Shown here one piece after another: positions 55,503 to 64,000 of a DNA stretch of 64,000 nt; the first letter of the stretch is position 1, and each line of letters opens with the position of its first letter. The stretch is from Pelagibacterium sp. 26DY04 (GTDB lineage Bacteria; Pseudomonadota; Alphaproteobacteria; Rhizobiales; Devosiaceae), in contig NZ_CP101731.1 of assembly GCF_031202305.1 (NCBI RefSeq), forward strand, positions 1,302,001 through 1,366,000. The letters are read 5' to 3'. Made by a program: the position numbers and the translations under genes. Under the pieces are notes generated by a model. The model had not been told where the DNA came from. It searched no databases and worked only from the letters and a program-made list of their open reading frames with translations.

Positions 55503-57316
55503 CGGAGATCCTCGAAATCAAGCGCATCCTGGCTGGCCGCGCACTGGCCGTTGCCGAACATCTCCTGCCGGGAGGCGTCAAGCAGGCGAATGAATGGCGG
55601 GCAGGTTCGGTAAACGGGGAGAAGGGCGAGAGCCTTGGCGTCCACCTCAGCGGCGAGAAAGCCGGCATCTGGTCCGACTTCGCAACTGGCGAGAGCGGCG
55701 ACCTGATCGACCTATGGTGCGCCGCAAAGGGCGTAAGCCTTGCGCAAGGGCTTGAGCAAATACGCGCCTATCTTGGCTTGCAGCGCCAGCAGCCGGCCCG
55801 TGATCCCCGCCCGAACTATTCCAGGCCGCCGAAGCCCAATTGTGGGAAGCCCAAGGGGCGAGTGCGGGACTACCTGATTGAAGACCGGAACCTGACCGAC
55901 GCAGTTCTTGAGGCTTATCGGATTGGCGAGCGGGGAGACGAGATCATTTTCCCGTTCCTGTCGCCAGATGGTGAACTGGTAATGGCTAAATCCCGGAAGG
56001 CGGCAGATGGTGAGGCTCCCAAGCCTACCGCCGCCAATTGCGAGCCCATCCTGTTCGGCTGGCAGGCAATCCCGCCTCATATCCGCGAAATAGTCATCAC
56101 CGAAGGCGAGATCGATGCAATGTCGTTCTACGCCTATGGCTTCCCGGCGCTGTCGGTTCCCTTCGGGGGCGGCAAGGGCGGAAAGCAGAAGTGGATCGAG
56201 AACGAGTTCGACAGGCTCGATCGTTTCGAGAAAATCTTTGTTGCCACGGACATGGACGGCCCCGGCGAGGAAGCCGCCGCAGAGATCATCTCCAGGCTTG
56301 GGCGGCATCGCTGTGTCCGCGTCAAACTTCCCCGGAAGGACGCCAACGAATGCCTGGTCGATGGTGTGTCGGTCGAGGAATTCGGCGCTGCCGTTCTCTA
56401 CGCAGAGGGGCTGGACCCAGAAGGGCTCCGCCGCGCCAGCGATTACCATGACGAAGTGGTCAAGCTCTTTTGGCCGGAGCCGGGGGCGCATACCGGATAC
56501 ACGACGCCTTACCGCAAGCTTGGCGACAAGCTCGTTTTCCGTCCTGCCGAGGTGACGCTTTGGAGTGGGGCGAGTGGGGCGGGAAAAAGCCAGATCCTTT
56601 CCGACAGCGCTGTAGATTGGGTGAGGCAGGGAAGCCGCATCTGCATCGCCAGCCTTGAGATGAAGGCCAGCCAAACGCTTAAGCGTATGGTGAAGCAAGC
56701 CGGTGGGGTCGATCGGCCTACGGAGCCTTTCATCGCGGCAATCCTGCAATTCCTAGATCAAGGCATCCTGCTCTACGACCATGTCGGGAAAGCCGGTGTC
56801 GAGCCTCTACTTGAGGTGTTCGATTATGCCCGCGCCAAATACGGCTGCGACCAGTTCATCATCGATAGCTTGATGAGGCTTGGCATCGCAACCGATGACT
56901 ACAACGGCCAAGAGAAGGCTGTTTTCCAGCTCGTGGATTGGGCCATCAAAAGCAACGTGCACCTGCATTTGGTGGCACACGCCCGCAAGGGCGAGAAAGG
57001 TGCGATGGCCCCGGCAACGGAGGACATCAAGGGTGCGATGGAGATTGGCGCAAATGCCTTCAACATTGTGACCGTCTGGCGCAACCGCGCCGTGGAAGAC
57101 CAATACCAGAAAGCCGAAAGCGACGAGGAACGCGCCCGCATTCAAGACGAGAATTCGGGCGTTGTGATGAACGTCGCCAAGCAGCGCAATGGCGATTTTG
57201 AAGGCAAGATCGGCCTTTGGTTTGACCAAGAGAACTACCGCTATCGGTCCTCGCACGATGACAAGGGTGCGCGCCGATACGTTCAATTTTCCCAGCTTGA
57301 AAGGATGACAGCATGA
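55499..57316 (+). CDS. Phage primase-helicase (TOPRIM plus RecA/DnaB-like)
   Basis: A 605-residue T7 gp4-style protein. The N-terminal part (about 1-110) holds HLSGEKAGIWSDFATGESGDLIDLW, as in toprim-associated domains. The TOPRIM fold has EIVITEGEIDAMSFYAYGFPALSV (Glu) and FVATDMDGPGEEAA (Asp-x-Asp). Walker A is WSGASGAGKS at about residue 357, followed by SRICIASLEMKASQTLKRM and a later LHLVAHARKGEKG. It would prime and unwind phage DNA. Confidence 0.9.
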   Translation: MTEILEIKRILAGRALAVAEHLLPGGVKQANEWRAGSVNGEKGESLGVHLSGEKAGIWSDFATGESGDLIDLWCAAKGVSLAQGLEQIRAYLGLQRQQPARDPRPNYSRPPKPNCGKPKGRVRDYLIEDRNLTDAVLEAYRIGERGDEIIFPFLSPDGELVMAKSRKAADGEAPKPTAANCEPILFGWQAIPPHIREIVITEGEIDAMSFYAYGFPALSVPFGGGKGGKQKWIENEFDRLDRFEKIFVATDMDGPGEEAAAEIISRLGRHRCVRVKLPRKDANECLVDGVSVEEFGAAVLYAEGLDPEGLRRASDYHDEVVKLFWPEPGAHTGYTTPYRKLGDKLVFRPAEVTLWSGASGAGKSQILSDSAVDWVRQGSRICIASLEMKASQTLKRMVKQAGGVDRPTEPFIAAILQFLDQGILLYDHVGKAGVEPLLEVFDYARAKYGCDQFIIDSLMRLGIATDDYNGQEKAVFQLVDWAIKSNVHLHLVAHARKGEKGAMAPATEDIKGAMEIGANAFNIVTVWRNRAVEDQYQKAESDEERARIQDENSGVVMNVAKQRNGDFEGKIGLWFDQENYRYRSSHDDKGARRYVQFSQLERMTA

Positions 57317-57600
57317 GCGACCGCTTGGACGCAATGATTGGCCGTGAGTACGAAGCGAACGGCGAGAAGAAAACGGCATGGTCCAAGATCGGGGTCGCCT
57401 TCCCGACGAAGAATGGCGGCTACCGTGTCCAGCTTGAGGCTCTGCCTGTGCCTCGGATGGGTCAGAACGGACTCGAAACGAGTTTTGTTCTGATGCCTCC
57501 GCGCCAGGATGACCGCCAGTCGCAGCCTCGCCAGCAGTCCCGCCCGCAGTCCGCGCCGGCATTTGAGCCCGGTGGCATGGACGAAGGCATTCCGTTCTGA
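57313..57600 (+). CDS. Small phage protein with SSB-like C-terminal tail
   Basis: A 95-residue protein. The first 60 residues resemble a compact beta domain; then a Gln/Pro/Arg linker (RQDDRQSQPRQQSRPQ) leads to the ending GGMDEGIPF. This copies the acidic SSB tip (DDDIPF-type) that recruits replication partners. It is placed directly after the primase-helicase with a 4-bp overlap. It probably binds single-stranded DNA or mimics the SSB tail (inference). Confidence 0.65.
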   Translation: MSDRLDAMIGREYEANGEKKTAWSKIGVAFPTKNGGYRVQLEALPVPRMGQNGLETSFVLMPPRQDDRQSQPRQQSRPQSAPAFEPGGMDEGIPF

Positions 57601-57608
57601 GGCGCAGC

Positions 57609-57803
57609 ATGACCACCAAAGTCCCACTGGCCGAGCAGATAGGTGAACTCTCCGATGTCCTCGATGAGACGGCAAAGGCCACTGGCTACAGAGCCGAGCA
57701 GCGGATTCGGAAGCTCACGGCGGCGAAGGCATCGCTGGCATGGCTGATGAACAACTCAATCCAGATCAAGGCCTTCATGGCCGGGAAGGAAGGTTGCCGC
57801 TAG
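57609..57803 (+). CDS. Small hypothetical phage protein
   Basis: A 64-residue helical protein (MTTKVPLAEQIGELSDVLDE...), likely a coiled coil. It is co-transcribed after the SSB-tail protein. Not recognised. Confidence 0.5.
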   Translation: MTTKVPLAEQIGELSDVLDETAKATGYRAEQRIRKLTAAKASLAWLMNNSIQIKAFMAGKEGCR

Positions 57804-57877
57804 ACGCGATTCTGAACTGCTAGGCGGCTCTCATTCTCTCCCAATAACCCACCACCCAACACCACGGGGAATGAAAC

Positions 57878-58090
57878 ATGGACAAAGGCGAATTTGCAAA
57901 AGTCGGCTACGAGGTGCAGCCGGGGATGAACGGCAGCTATGTGCTCATCGCGGGCACCGGCTTTGCGAGCGACCGCCCGACGTTGCGTCCGATGATCGGG
58001 TTCACGAATTGGAGCGACTTAATGGCCTTCTTGCGCGAAGACCATAGAGCACTGGCCCAGGATTTCGGTCCTCAGCAGCCAGACGAATAA
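57878..58090 (+). CDS. Small hypothetical phage protein
   Basis: A 70-residue protein (MDKGEFAKVGYEVQPGMNGS...). It is preceded by the text ACCACGGGGAATGAAAC, which recurs in similar form (AACACCACGGGGCACGTGAC) before the next gene. Not recognised. Confidence 0.5.
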   Translation: MDKGEFAKVGYEVQPGMNGSYVLIAGTGFASDRPTLRPMIGFTNWSDLMAFLREDHRALAQDFGPQQPDE

Positions 58091-58113
58091 TCCAACACCA
58101 CGGGGCACGTGAC

Positions 58114-58704
58114 ATGAACATCAAGATCGAGACGACAGGCAAGCGCGAGCCCAACGGTAGGCTCTCCCGCAAGCGCCGGGAACGGGCAAAGCGATACACC
58201 GAAGGGCTCGATAAGCTAGAACAGGAGATGATCTCCGTGGGCACCGAGGCCCGTCAGCGGATATATGGCGTATCGGCTAAGCTCAGCCGCGACCAGTTGG
58301 CCGGGAGCGCCGTGGGGCGCCTGGTCCTTGGCGACATGCTCACGCGCATCCAGTCCGACGCTGCGTTCCTCTATGAGCAGGACGCGCGAGCCTATTACCT
58401 CACCATCGAAGGGCCGCAACAGCCTTCCGCCGTCGATCTGGATCGCGTCCAAGGCATTAGCAACGGCGAGAACGTCAAGCGCAAGCTGATCGCCAAGGCG
58501 AGGTACGAAAACGCTCGCAAGGCAGTGCAGGAAGCGCAGAACGCCGTTAGGCTGCACTCCAACCTCTTTGGCGCTCTCCAGCACTGTGTCATGGCCGATC
58601 GGTCGCCGGTCAATGAGGCAATGATGGGTTCGCTCCGGGAAGCGCTCAACGCCTTGGTTCGCCATTACGGCCTGTCTGGTAATGTGGGGAAGCGGGCCGC
58701 ATAG
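58114..58704 (+). CDS. Hypothetical phage protein
   Basis: A 196-residue protein, basic at the start (RLSRKRRERAKRY) and helical thereafter. Not recognised; last gene before the reverse-strand pair at 58.8-59.6 kb. Confidence 0.6.
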   Translation: MNIKIETTGKREPNGRLSRKRRERAKRYTEGLDKLEQEMISVGTEARQRIYGVSAKLSRDQLAGSAVGRLVLGDMLTRIQSDAAFLYEQDARAYYLTIEGPQQPSAVDLDRVQGISNGENVKRKLIAKARYENARKAVQEAQNAVRLHSNLFGALQHCVMADRSPVNEAMMGSLREALNALVRHYGLSGNVGKRAA

Positions 58705-58815
58705 GCTTGACGCAACCCCGCAAATCAGATTCTACTGTCACCAGTTTGAAAATCGAAGAATAGCGTCTGGCGGTAGCTGGGCGCTTTTTTTCTGGAGATA
58801 TGGACAAAGGCTGCG

Positions 58816-59172
58816 TCAATCTCTGGAAGTAAACCCCGGTTCCTGCTTTCTAACTTCACTCCCCGGTTGGACTGGGGCGCTATGGCTCCAAAGCGATAGG
58901 CCAATCTCTGCGATTGCGCCGGCAAGCAGCGATACGCCCACGATCATCAATCCACGGTCGATGGCGCCTCCCGTGGTGTCTGCCGTCGTGTACCGAGTGA
59001 GCGCGCCTGGGCCAACCCATCCAAAAGCAACTGCGAACCCGGTTGCCGCCATCAAGGCCCCGCTGATCAGCCCGAACCACGCGACTGCGCGAAGAAATTT
59101 GCAAAAGAACACGGCGAAAGCCTCCCAAACCAAGATCACAAGAGCTTCGCGTAAGCCGCAGGGGAACGCCAT
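58816..59172 (-). CDS. Small membrane protein in a reverse-oriented cassette
   Basis: A 118-residue protein with two or three hydrophobic segments (ALVILVWEAFAVFFCKFLRAVAWFGLISGALMAATGFAVAFGW and GLMIVGVSLLAGAIAEIGLSL). It is on the minus strand among rightward genes, as expected for a moron expressed in the lysogen. The ribosome site is weak. Confidence 0.6.
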   Translation of the reverse strand: MAFPCGLREALVILVWEAFAVFFCKFLRAVAWFGLISGALMAATGFAVAFGWVGPGALTRYTTADTTGGAIDRGLMIVGVSLLAGAIAEIGLSLWSHSAPVQPGSEVRKQEPGFTSRD

Positions 59173-59180
59173 CAAGCTCG

Positions 59181-59600
59181 TCAGTCGATTTCAAAGTATG
59201 CGTCCCCTCGGTCGGTTTCGATGCGGATATCCAGAAGGTAGCCGCACTGCCGAGAAACAGTGGCAGTGACGACTTGGCCGCGCTCTACCACGATTGATTG
59301 CAGGGGCTCAGTTATCTGTATCCCGCTTCTTGCGCCAATGGTCGAGGCGTCCGATCGAGCTAACCAGGCGCCGAATTCGCTGGCGTAAGGGGTGAGGATG
59401 CATTCCGGTCTGTTCGATTGATTTGCAACCGCTCTTAGCAACGAAACAGGGCGATCTTCACGGCTGACAATATCAATCTCCCAATTGCCGCCGCTGTATT
59501 GCCGATAGTTGATAAACACATCAACTGCGAACGCCTGAGAACCCAAGGCGAACGCGGCCAGGCTTGCGGCGCAGGCTTTGCCAAGCGGCATTCTGAACAT
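59181..59600 (-). CDS. Exported protein in a reverse-oriented cassette
   Basis: A 139-residue protein with a signal peptide (cleavage near AFAVDV) and two cysteines (RPECIL, RQCGYL) for a disulfide. The ATG at 59600 has GGGGGT upstream. It is followed by the membrane-protein gene, so the two form a small reverse-strand cassette that could alter the host envelope, for example superinfection exclusion (inference). Confidence 0.6.
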   Translation of the reverse strand: MFRMPLGKACAASLAAFALGSQAFAVDVFINYRQYSGGNWEIDIVSREDRPVSLLRAVANQSNRPECILTPYASEFGAWLARSDASTIGARSGIQITEPLQSIVVERGQVVTATVSRQCGYLLDIRIETDRGDAYFEID

Positions 59601-59659
59601 ATCGAGACCCCCAACCAATTTACGAGAATTTCGCCCAAGCCGAGCGAAAAGGCAATGTC

Positions 59660-59857
59660 ATGAAGCGCCACGACTTCTCCCCAGAGCCTTCCACCTTCAT
59701 GATCGACTACCCCTATGAGGGTAGCACTCGCACTGTGTACATCGTGGCAGAGGATTGGGAAGACGCTCAGGCGCAGCTCTCCGCGCTTCAAGCCTTCGGC
59801 CATATCGAGGGCGAGTTGGTTGAGGTGGGAGATATCGCGAGCGTGATGGTGAACTGA
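59660..59857 (+). CDS. Small hypothetical phage protein
   Basis: A 65-residue acidic protein (MKRHDFSPEPSTFMIDYPYEGS...). It resumes the rightward gene order after the reverse cassette. Not recognised. Confidence 0.55.
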   Translation: MKRHDFSPEPSTFMIDYPYEGSTRTVYIVAEDWEDAQAQLSALQAFGHIEGELVEVGDIASVMVN

Positions 59858-59873
59858 GCAACAGGAGAAGGGC

Positions 59874-60020
59874 ATGCTGGCACTGGCGCTTGCAATCCAT
59901 CTATTGGCTATGCCGCAGTCTGCCGTTCTTCCTGAACCCGCTCCGACGATTATTGCTCCCGGGGAGCCAATGAACAATCGCAAGGCGCGGCGCAGGGCCG
60001 CGAAGCTCGATCGCGCCTAA
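59874..60020 (+). CDS. 48-residue phage protein with hydrophobic start
   Basis: The ATG at 59874 has GGAGAAGG upstream. The ORF has a hydrophobic N-terminus (MLALALAIHLLAMP) then a basic tail (NNRKARRRAAKLDRA), like a small membrane-anchored or exported peptide. Its end overlaps the convergent 60017 gene. Confidence 0.45.
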   Translation: MLALALAIHLLAMPQSAVLPEPAPTIIAPGEPMNNRKARRRAAKLDRA

Positions 60021-60238
60021 TCCTCATCACCCAGCACCTTAGACAGCATACTCCCTCTAACCTGGGTACGCTGCTTTGGTTTAGGCCCAGCCTTCGCCTT
60101 GAACGCCACCGAGTTCTGAGGGAGCGTAACGGGATACCCGTAGTGCGGTAGCCTTACGGTAATCTCTGATCCATCGTCAGAAACCCGGCTCACTGTTGCT
60201 TCTATGGTGACGGTGTCGCCTACGGTGATTTTGGGCAT
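60017..60238 (-). CDS. Small hypothetical phage protein, reverse strand
   Basis: A 73-residue protein starting MPKITVGDTVTIEATVSRV at 60238 behind GGAGGA, a small beta-barrel-like domain with a basic tail. It is the third reverse-strand gene in this part. Not recognised. Confidence 0.55.
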   Translation of the reverse strand: MPKITVGDTVTIEATVSRVSDDGSEITVRLPHYGYPVTLPQNSVAFKAKAGPKPKQRTQVRGSMLSKVLGDED

Positions 60239-60400
60239 GTGGTCCTCCGAGGGCGATTCAACGCTACAGGCGCAGCAAGGTTCAAACACGAGGACCGGCG
60301 AAAGTCGTCAACCGTAGAACATCGTTCCTATCGCCCCCGGGCCAGTAGAAATGAAGTTGCGCACTCAGTGCGGTGCGACCGCGCAAGGAGTTGAATTCCA

Positions 60401-60781
60401 ATGCCAGCAGGACGCCCGACAGATTGGAAGCCAGAGCTTGGCGAAGAAATCCTCTCCCGTATGGAGCAGGGTCTTTCCCTCGCTGCCAGTGCGGCAGATC
60501 TCGGTATCCATCGTCAGCGCGTCTATGAATGGATGGAGCGCCACCCTGAATTTGCGGACACTGTAAAGCTCGCACAGGCAAAACGGCAGCTATTCCTTGA
60601 GCGCCGATTGCTCTCTGCGGAAGCTGGACCAGTGGTCACCTCCACGATTTTTGCCCTCAAGAATGCTGGGCCAGAGGATTGGCGCGAGAAGCAGGAACAT
60701 GAGGTCAATGCCCGCATCTCACGCGCCGATGATCTGACGGATGAGCAGCTTGCAGCTATCGCCACAAGCAGCGGCAAATGA
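60401..60781 (+). CDS. terS: Terminase small subunit
   Basis: A 126-residue protein: the HTH LSLAASAADLGIHRQRVYEWMERHPEFADTVKLAQAKRQ is the DNA-recognition part typical of small terminases. AAGGAG lies nine bases before the ATG. It overlaps the large subunit start by 41 bp. It selects phage DNA for packaging. Confidence 0.85.
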   Translation: MPAGRPTDWKPELGEEILSRMEQGLSLAASAADLGIHRQRVYEWMERHPEFADTVKLAQAKRQLFLERRLLSAEAGPVVTSTIFALKNAGPEDWREKQEHEVNARISRADDLTDEQLAAIATSSGK

Positions 60782-62294
60782 GCTGCTGCGGCGCAGGTCA
60801 GCCCGCAGCAATCTCAAGAGCTTTGCCCGCTTTGTTCAGGTGCCCGGAGCGCCGATAGACGAGAGCGACGACACAGAGGAATTCAGCCCAGCCGAAACAC
60901 CCTTGGCTGCGCACCACGAGTTGATCCTTGACGCCGCCGAGCGCTGCATTGAACAGCCCAACGGCAGGCTGATGCTGTTCATGCCTCCTGGCAGTGCCAA
61001 AAGCACATATGGCAGCGTCATTGTCCCGGCCTTCGCGATGGGGCGCCGGAAAGGCTTCAAGGTCATCGCAGTCAGTTACGGCAGTGACTTGGCCCGCAAG
61101 ATGGGTCGGCGCACACGGTCTGTGGTCAAGCAGCGCGCCTACAATGTGCTGTTCGATACCGGCCTTTCCGCTGAAAGCAGCGCGGCTGATGAATGGGCGC
61201 TTGAGAATGGCAGCGAGTACATGTCGGGCGGCATCTTGTCGGGCATCACGGGCAACCGCGCCGATCTGATCGTTGTCGATGACCCCATCAAGGGAAGGCA
61301 GGACGCGGAATCAGAAACGATCCGCAAGCGCACCATCGAGGCGTTTGACGATGACGTGAAAACCCGCCTCAAGCCGGGTGGCTCAGTCATCATCATTCAG
61401 ACGCGATGGCATGAGGAAGATCTGGCAGGTTCGATCCTGCCCGAAGGGTACAACGGCGAAAGCGGATTGATCGAGTGCCGCGATGGGCAGGTGTGGGAAG
61501 TGATTTGCCTTCCGGCCAAAGCCGAGCGCGCTGACGATCCACTGGGACGTAAGGTCGGGGAATATATCTGGCCCGAATGGTTCCCTGAAAGCCATTGGGC
61601 GCAATTCGAGCGCAAGCCGCGCACATGGGCTTCGCTCTATCAGCAGCGCCCAGCACCCGAGGAAGGCGACCTGTTCCGCCGTGAATGGCTAAGGCCCTAT
61701 GAGGTAGCGCCCGAGCGCTCCACGCTCATGGTCTATGGCGCAAGCGACTACGCGGTCACGGCGGACGGTGGCGACTACACCGTCCACATCATTGTGGGCA
61801 TTGATGCCGAGGGGCGGCTTTGGCTTCTTGATCTGTGGCGAGGTCAGACCAGTTCCGAGCAGTGGGTGGAATCCTTCTGTGATCTGGTCCTGCGCTGGAA
61901 GCCCTCATGGTGGGCCGAGGAGACAGGGCAGATCAGGGCTGGTGTTGGCCCGTTCCTTGATCGGCGTATTCGTGAGCGCAAGGCATACGTGCCGCGCGAA
62001 GCATTCCCAACCAGGGGAGATAAGGCGATCCGTGCGCAGTCCATCCGAGGGCGCATGGCACTCGATGGCTTGTATGTGCCCAAGCATGCGCCTTGGTATT
62101 CGGCATTCGAAAGCGAACTTCTGACCTTCCCGACCGGGCGCAATGACGATCAGGTCGATGCCATCGGGCTTGTTGGTCAGCTTCTCGACCGCATCCATGA
62201 GCCGATGGTTGAGAAGCAAGAGAAGAAATCGACGCGCACCGACTATCGCCCCGCCGTCGATACCGCCGAAGCTAACGACTGGATGACGTACTGA
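60741..62294 (+). CDS. terL: Terminase large subunit
   Basis: A 517-residue motor protein. The Walker A-like motif is MPPGSAKSTYGS (about residues 81-92), Walker B is DLIVVDDPIKG, and the coupling motif is IIIQTRWHEEDLAG. The C-terminal nuclease starts with MVYGASDYAVTADGGDYTVHIIVG and ends with the acidic NDDQVDAIGL. It cuts and pumps DNA into capsids. Confidence 0.93.
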   Translation: MSSLQLSPQAAANELLRRRSARSNLKSFARFVQVPGAPIDESDDTEEFSPAETPLAAHHELILDAAERCIEQPNGRLMLFMPPGSAKSTYGSVIVPAFAMGRRKGFKVIAVSYGSDLARKMGRRTRSVVKQRAYNVLFDTGLSAESSAADEWALENGSEYMSGGILSGITGNRADLIVVDDPIKGRQDAESETIRKRTIEAFDDDVKTRLKPGGSVIIIQTRWHEEDLAGSILPEGYNGESGLIECRDGQVWEVICLPAKAERADDPLGRKVGEYIWPEWFPESHWAQFERKPRTWASLYQQRPAPEEGDLFRREWLRPYEVAPERSTLMVYGASDYAVTADGGDYTVHIIVGIDAEGRLWLLDLWRGQTSSEQWVESFCDLVLRWKPSWWAEETGQIRAGVGPFLDRRIRERKAYVPREAFPTRGDKAIRAQSIRGRMALDGLYVPKHAPWYSAFESELLTFPTGRNDDQVDAIGLVGQLLDRIHEPMVEKQEKKSTRTDYRPAVDTAEANDWMTY

Positions 62295-64000
62295 TGAACC
62301 AGACAGGCTATCAGATCGGCAGTTCGTCGGCTCAGGGCGGCGTTTCGCGCCCCGGCGGCAAAGACCATGCCGAGCTTAAGCGCGGCTATCTGAGCTACCT
62401 CGAAACCAAAGCTGAGGAGATCAAAGAGCAGCAGGAGGCGCGGCGCTACTACCATGGCTCTCAGTGGACCGCGAAGCAGATTCAGACGTTCAACCGCCGC
62501 CGTCAGCCTGTCGTCACGTACAATCGTATCGGTCGCAAGATCAACGCGGTTGTCGGGCTTCTGGAGCGCCAGAGGCAAGACCCGCGCGGCTTTCCCCGCA
62601 CTCCCGAACATGAGGAAGGCGCCGAGATTGCCACAGCTGTGCTGCGTTACGTCCTCGATCAGCAGGAATGGCCCTCGGTAAGTCCCGAGTGTGGCCTTGA
62701 TGGCGCTGTCGATGGCATCGGCGGTGTCGAGATCCTTCTTGAGCAGGGCGACCTTGGCGATATCGAGATTGGGCTGGAGGTTGTTGATCCGGCCTCGTTC
62801 TTTTACGACCCGCGCTCGCTCAAGCCTGACTTCTCGGATGCACGTTACATGGGCGTCGGCAAGTGGGCCGATCTGGACGCGGTTATCGAGATGTACCCGG
62901 ATCGCGAAAGCGAATTGCGGGCGTCGGTCGAGTCCGGCACTGAGCTGACCAGCAACCCCGACTACGACGAGAAGTGGATCACGGGCGGCGAGGATGCCAA
63001 GCGCATCCGTCTCGTTGATCACTGGTGCATCAAGAACGGTGTCTGGCACTGGTATATCTACACGGGCGCTCTGATCCTCGATGAGGGCGAAAGCTATCTC
63101 AAGGACGAGAAGGGCCGCTCGATCTGCAAGTTCATCATGTATTCGGCCAACGTCGATCAAGATGGTGACCGATACGGCTTTGTTCGCAACATGCGGTCAA
63201 GCCAGGACGAGATCAATCAGCGCCGCTCCAAGGGCTTGCACCTACTCAACAGCCGCCGTGTCATTCTCCCCGAGGGGACAGGCGCTGATGTCGAGAAGAT
63301 CAGGCAGGAGGCCGCGCGCCCTGATGGAGTGATCCAGTATCCGCAGGGAACGCAGGCCCCCGAGTTTGACGACGCCGCCAAGGCGGCAGAGCTCAATGGC
63401 CACCTCGGCTTTTTGCAGGACGCCAAGGACGAGATTGAGAACTACGGCTTCAACCCCGCACTGATGGGGCAGGGCGTTGATCGCCTTTCCGGTCGCGCCA
63501 TGCAAATCCAGCAGCAGGCAGGCATTGCCGAGCTTGGCCCATATCTCCTGGCCTATAAGGGCTGGAAGCTGCGCGTCTATCGCACCATCTGGAGCGCGGT
63601 TCAGGAGCATTGGACGGCTGAGCGCTGGATTCGCGTTACCGACGACGAGAACGTTGCCCAGTTCATGGCGATCAACCAGCCGGCCACCGATGAGTTCGGT
63701 TATCCGATGGTCGATCCGGCTACAGGGCAGCAGGCATTGGTCAATGCGCTGGGTGCGCTCGATGTGGATATTATCATCGATGAAGGCCCCGATACGATCA
63801 ACATGCAGGCCGACGCCTACGACACGCTGTCGATCATGGCGACCAAGGGCCAGAACGTGCCGCCTGAATTGCTGATTGAGCTTTCCCCTCTCCATGGCTC
63901 GATCAAGAAGAAGGCCATCGAGATACTGCAGAAGGCCAGCCAGCCAGGGCCGGTGCAGCAGCGCGCCATTGCCGCCGAAATGCAGGGCAAGGAAGCCGAG
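62294..64000 (+). CDS. Portal protein, P22-like (partial at right edge)
   Basis: The ATG at 62294 overlaps the terminase stop (TGATG), and the frame is open for 569 codons to the window edge. Recognisable parts are ARRYYHGSQWTAKQIQTFNRR, VTYNRIGRKINAVVGLLERQRQDPRGFPR, the wing segment DPASFFYDPRSLKPDFSDARYMGVGKW and a late VDIIIDEGPDT-like stretch. These match P22-type portals, which are about 700 residues long. It forms the dodecameric DNA channel of the capsid. Confidence 0.88.
   Translation, partial: MNQTGYQIGSSSAQGGVSRPGGKDHAELKRGYLSYLETKAEEIKEQQEARRYYHGSQWTAKQIQTFNRRRQPVVTYNRIGRKINAVVGLLERQRQDPRGFPRTPEHEEGAEIATAVLRYVLDQQEWPSVSPECGLDGAVDGIGGVEILLEQGDLGDIEIGLEVVDPASFFYDPRSLKPDFSDARYMGVGKWADLDAVIEMYPDRESELRASVESGTELTSNPDYDEKWITGGEDAKRIRLVDHWCIKNGVWHWYIYTGALILDEGESYLKDEKGRSICKFIMYSANVDQDGDRYGFVRNMRSSQDEINQRRSKGLHLLNSRRVILPEGTGADVEKIRQEAARPDGVIQYPQGTQAPEFDDAAKAAELNGHLGFLQDAKDEIENYGFNPALMGQGVDRLSGRAMQIQQQAGIAELGPYLLAYKGWKLRVYRTIWSAVQEHWTAERWIRVTDDENVAQFMAINQPATDEFGYPMVDPATGQQALVNALGALDVDIIIDEGPDTINMQADAYDTLSIMATKGQNVPPELLIELSPLHGSIKKKAIEILQKASQPGPVQQRAIAAEMQGKEAE

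Larger units (their letters stand above)
41348..64000. mobile_element. Temperate prophage (left part; continues past the window)
   Basis: From the integrase next to tRNA-Gln to the right edge, almost every gene is phage-type. There is a leftward early/recombination operon (integrase to about 48.3 kb) and an immunity region with an S24-type repressor at 50.4-51.3 kb. A rightward operon (Cro-like, replication, resolvase) follows from 51.35 kb, then a packaging module (terminase subunits, portal). Genes overlap by ATGA/TGATG junctions throughout. The left boundary is placed by the tRNA/integrase context; I could not identify the att core because the right end is not in the window. Confidence 0.9.

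Overview
The window looks like a high-GC alphaproteobacterial chromosome of the order Hyphomicrobiales. Supporting signs are a RirA-type Rrf2 regulator, an HWE-type histidine kinase, a GapR-like protein and the tRNA-Gln sequence. A Devosia or Pelagibacterium relative is a guess, not a demonstration. It splits into a catabolic and transport island (about 1-33 kb), a short housekeeping stretch (33-41 kb) and the start of a prophage (about 41.35 kb to the right edge).

Catabolic island. Two regulators each appear to own a set of target genes, judged by repeated operator-like DNA. An IclR-family regulator (1735-2562, minus) has four matching paired sites, each made of two TTCG-N5-CGAA-like palindromes exactly 19 bp apart. 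They lie before a truncated exported-protein gene at the left edge, before a WrbA-type quinone reductase, between the regulator gene and a hydrolase/ring-cleavage dioxygenase pair, and before a citrate-synthase-like/CoA-transferase pair. An AraC-family regulator (20382-21299) has direct repeats of GTGCAG and RTGCAGG 21-22 bp apart. These lie before a Tat-exported substrate-binding protein (4593), a long run of exported and membrane proteins of unknown function (11211-16928), a second hydrolase (19398), a maleylacetate-reductase-like gene with a four-gene branched-chain-type ABC transporter (21427-25944), a PcpA/LinE-like dioxygenase (26167), and a 16-codon ORF just ahead of a cobalamin riboswitch.

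How the genes fit together. Quinone reductase, ring-cleavage dioxygenase, carboxylesterase-like hydrolase and maleylacetate reductase suggest reduction of a quinone to a hydroquinone, ring opening, hydrolysis of the product and entry to the beta-ketoadipate route. The dioxygenase and the hydrolase each occur once in each regulon. The ABC transporter lacks a binding protein beside it, and the orphan binding protein at 4593 carries the same AraC-type repeat. Woven through this are three DUF6152-like proteins whose mature forms should begin with histidine, three paralogues of a large exported protein, two DUF6644-like membrane proteins, a HupE-like metal permease, a RirA-like regulator and a P1B ATPase with an altered CPC motif. 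A cobalamin riboswitch then controls a B12-type uptake operon (27749-33091).

Housekeeping stretch. A histidine kinase/response regulator pair, a D-amino-acid dehydrogenase, a TAXI-TRAP transporter (binding protein plus fused permease) and tRNA-Gln(CTG).

Prophage. A tyrosine integrase begins 44 bp from the tRNA gene. A leftward early operon (excisionase, YbcO-like nuclease, Rad52-like annealase, Gp157-like protein) faces a rightward operon (Cro-like protein, GapR-like protein, RusA, replication protein, primase-helicase, a protein with an SSB-like tail, terminase subunits and portal). An S24-type repressor sits between them, and repeated AAACGTATA-like operators occur at both divergent promoters. 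The window ends inside the portal gene.
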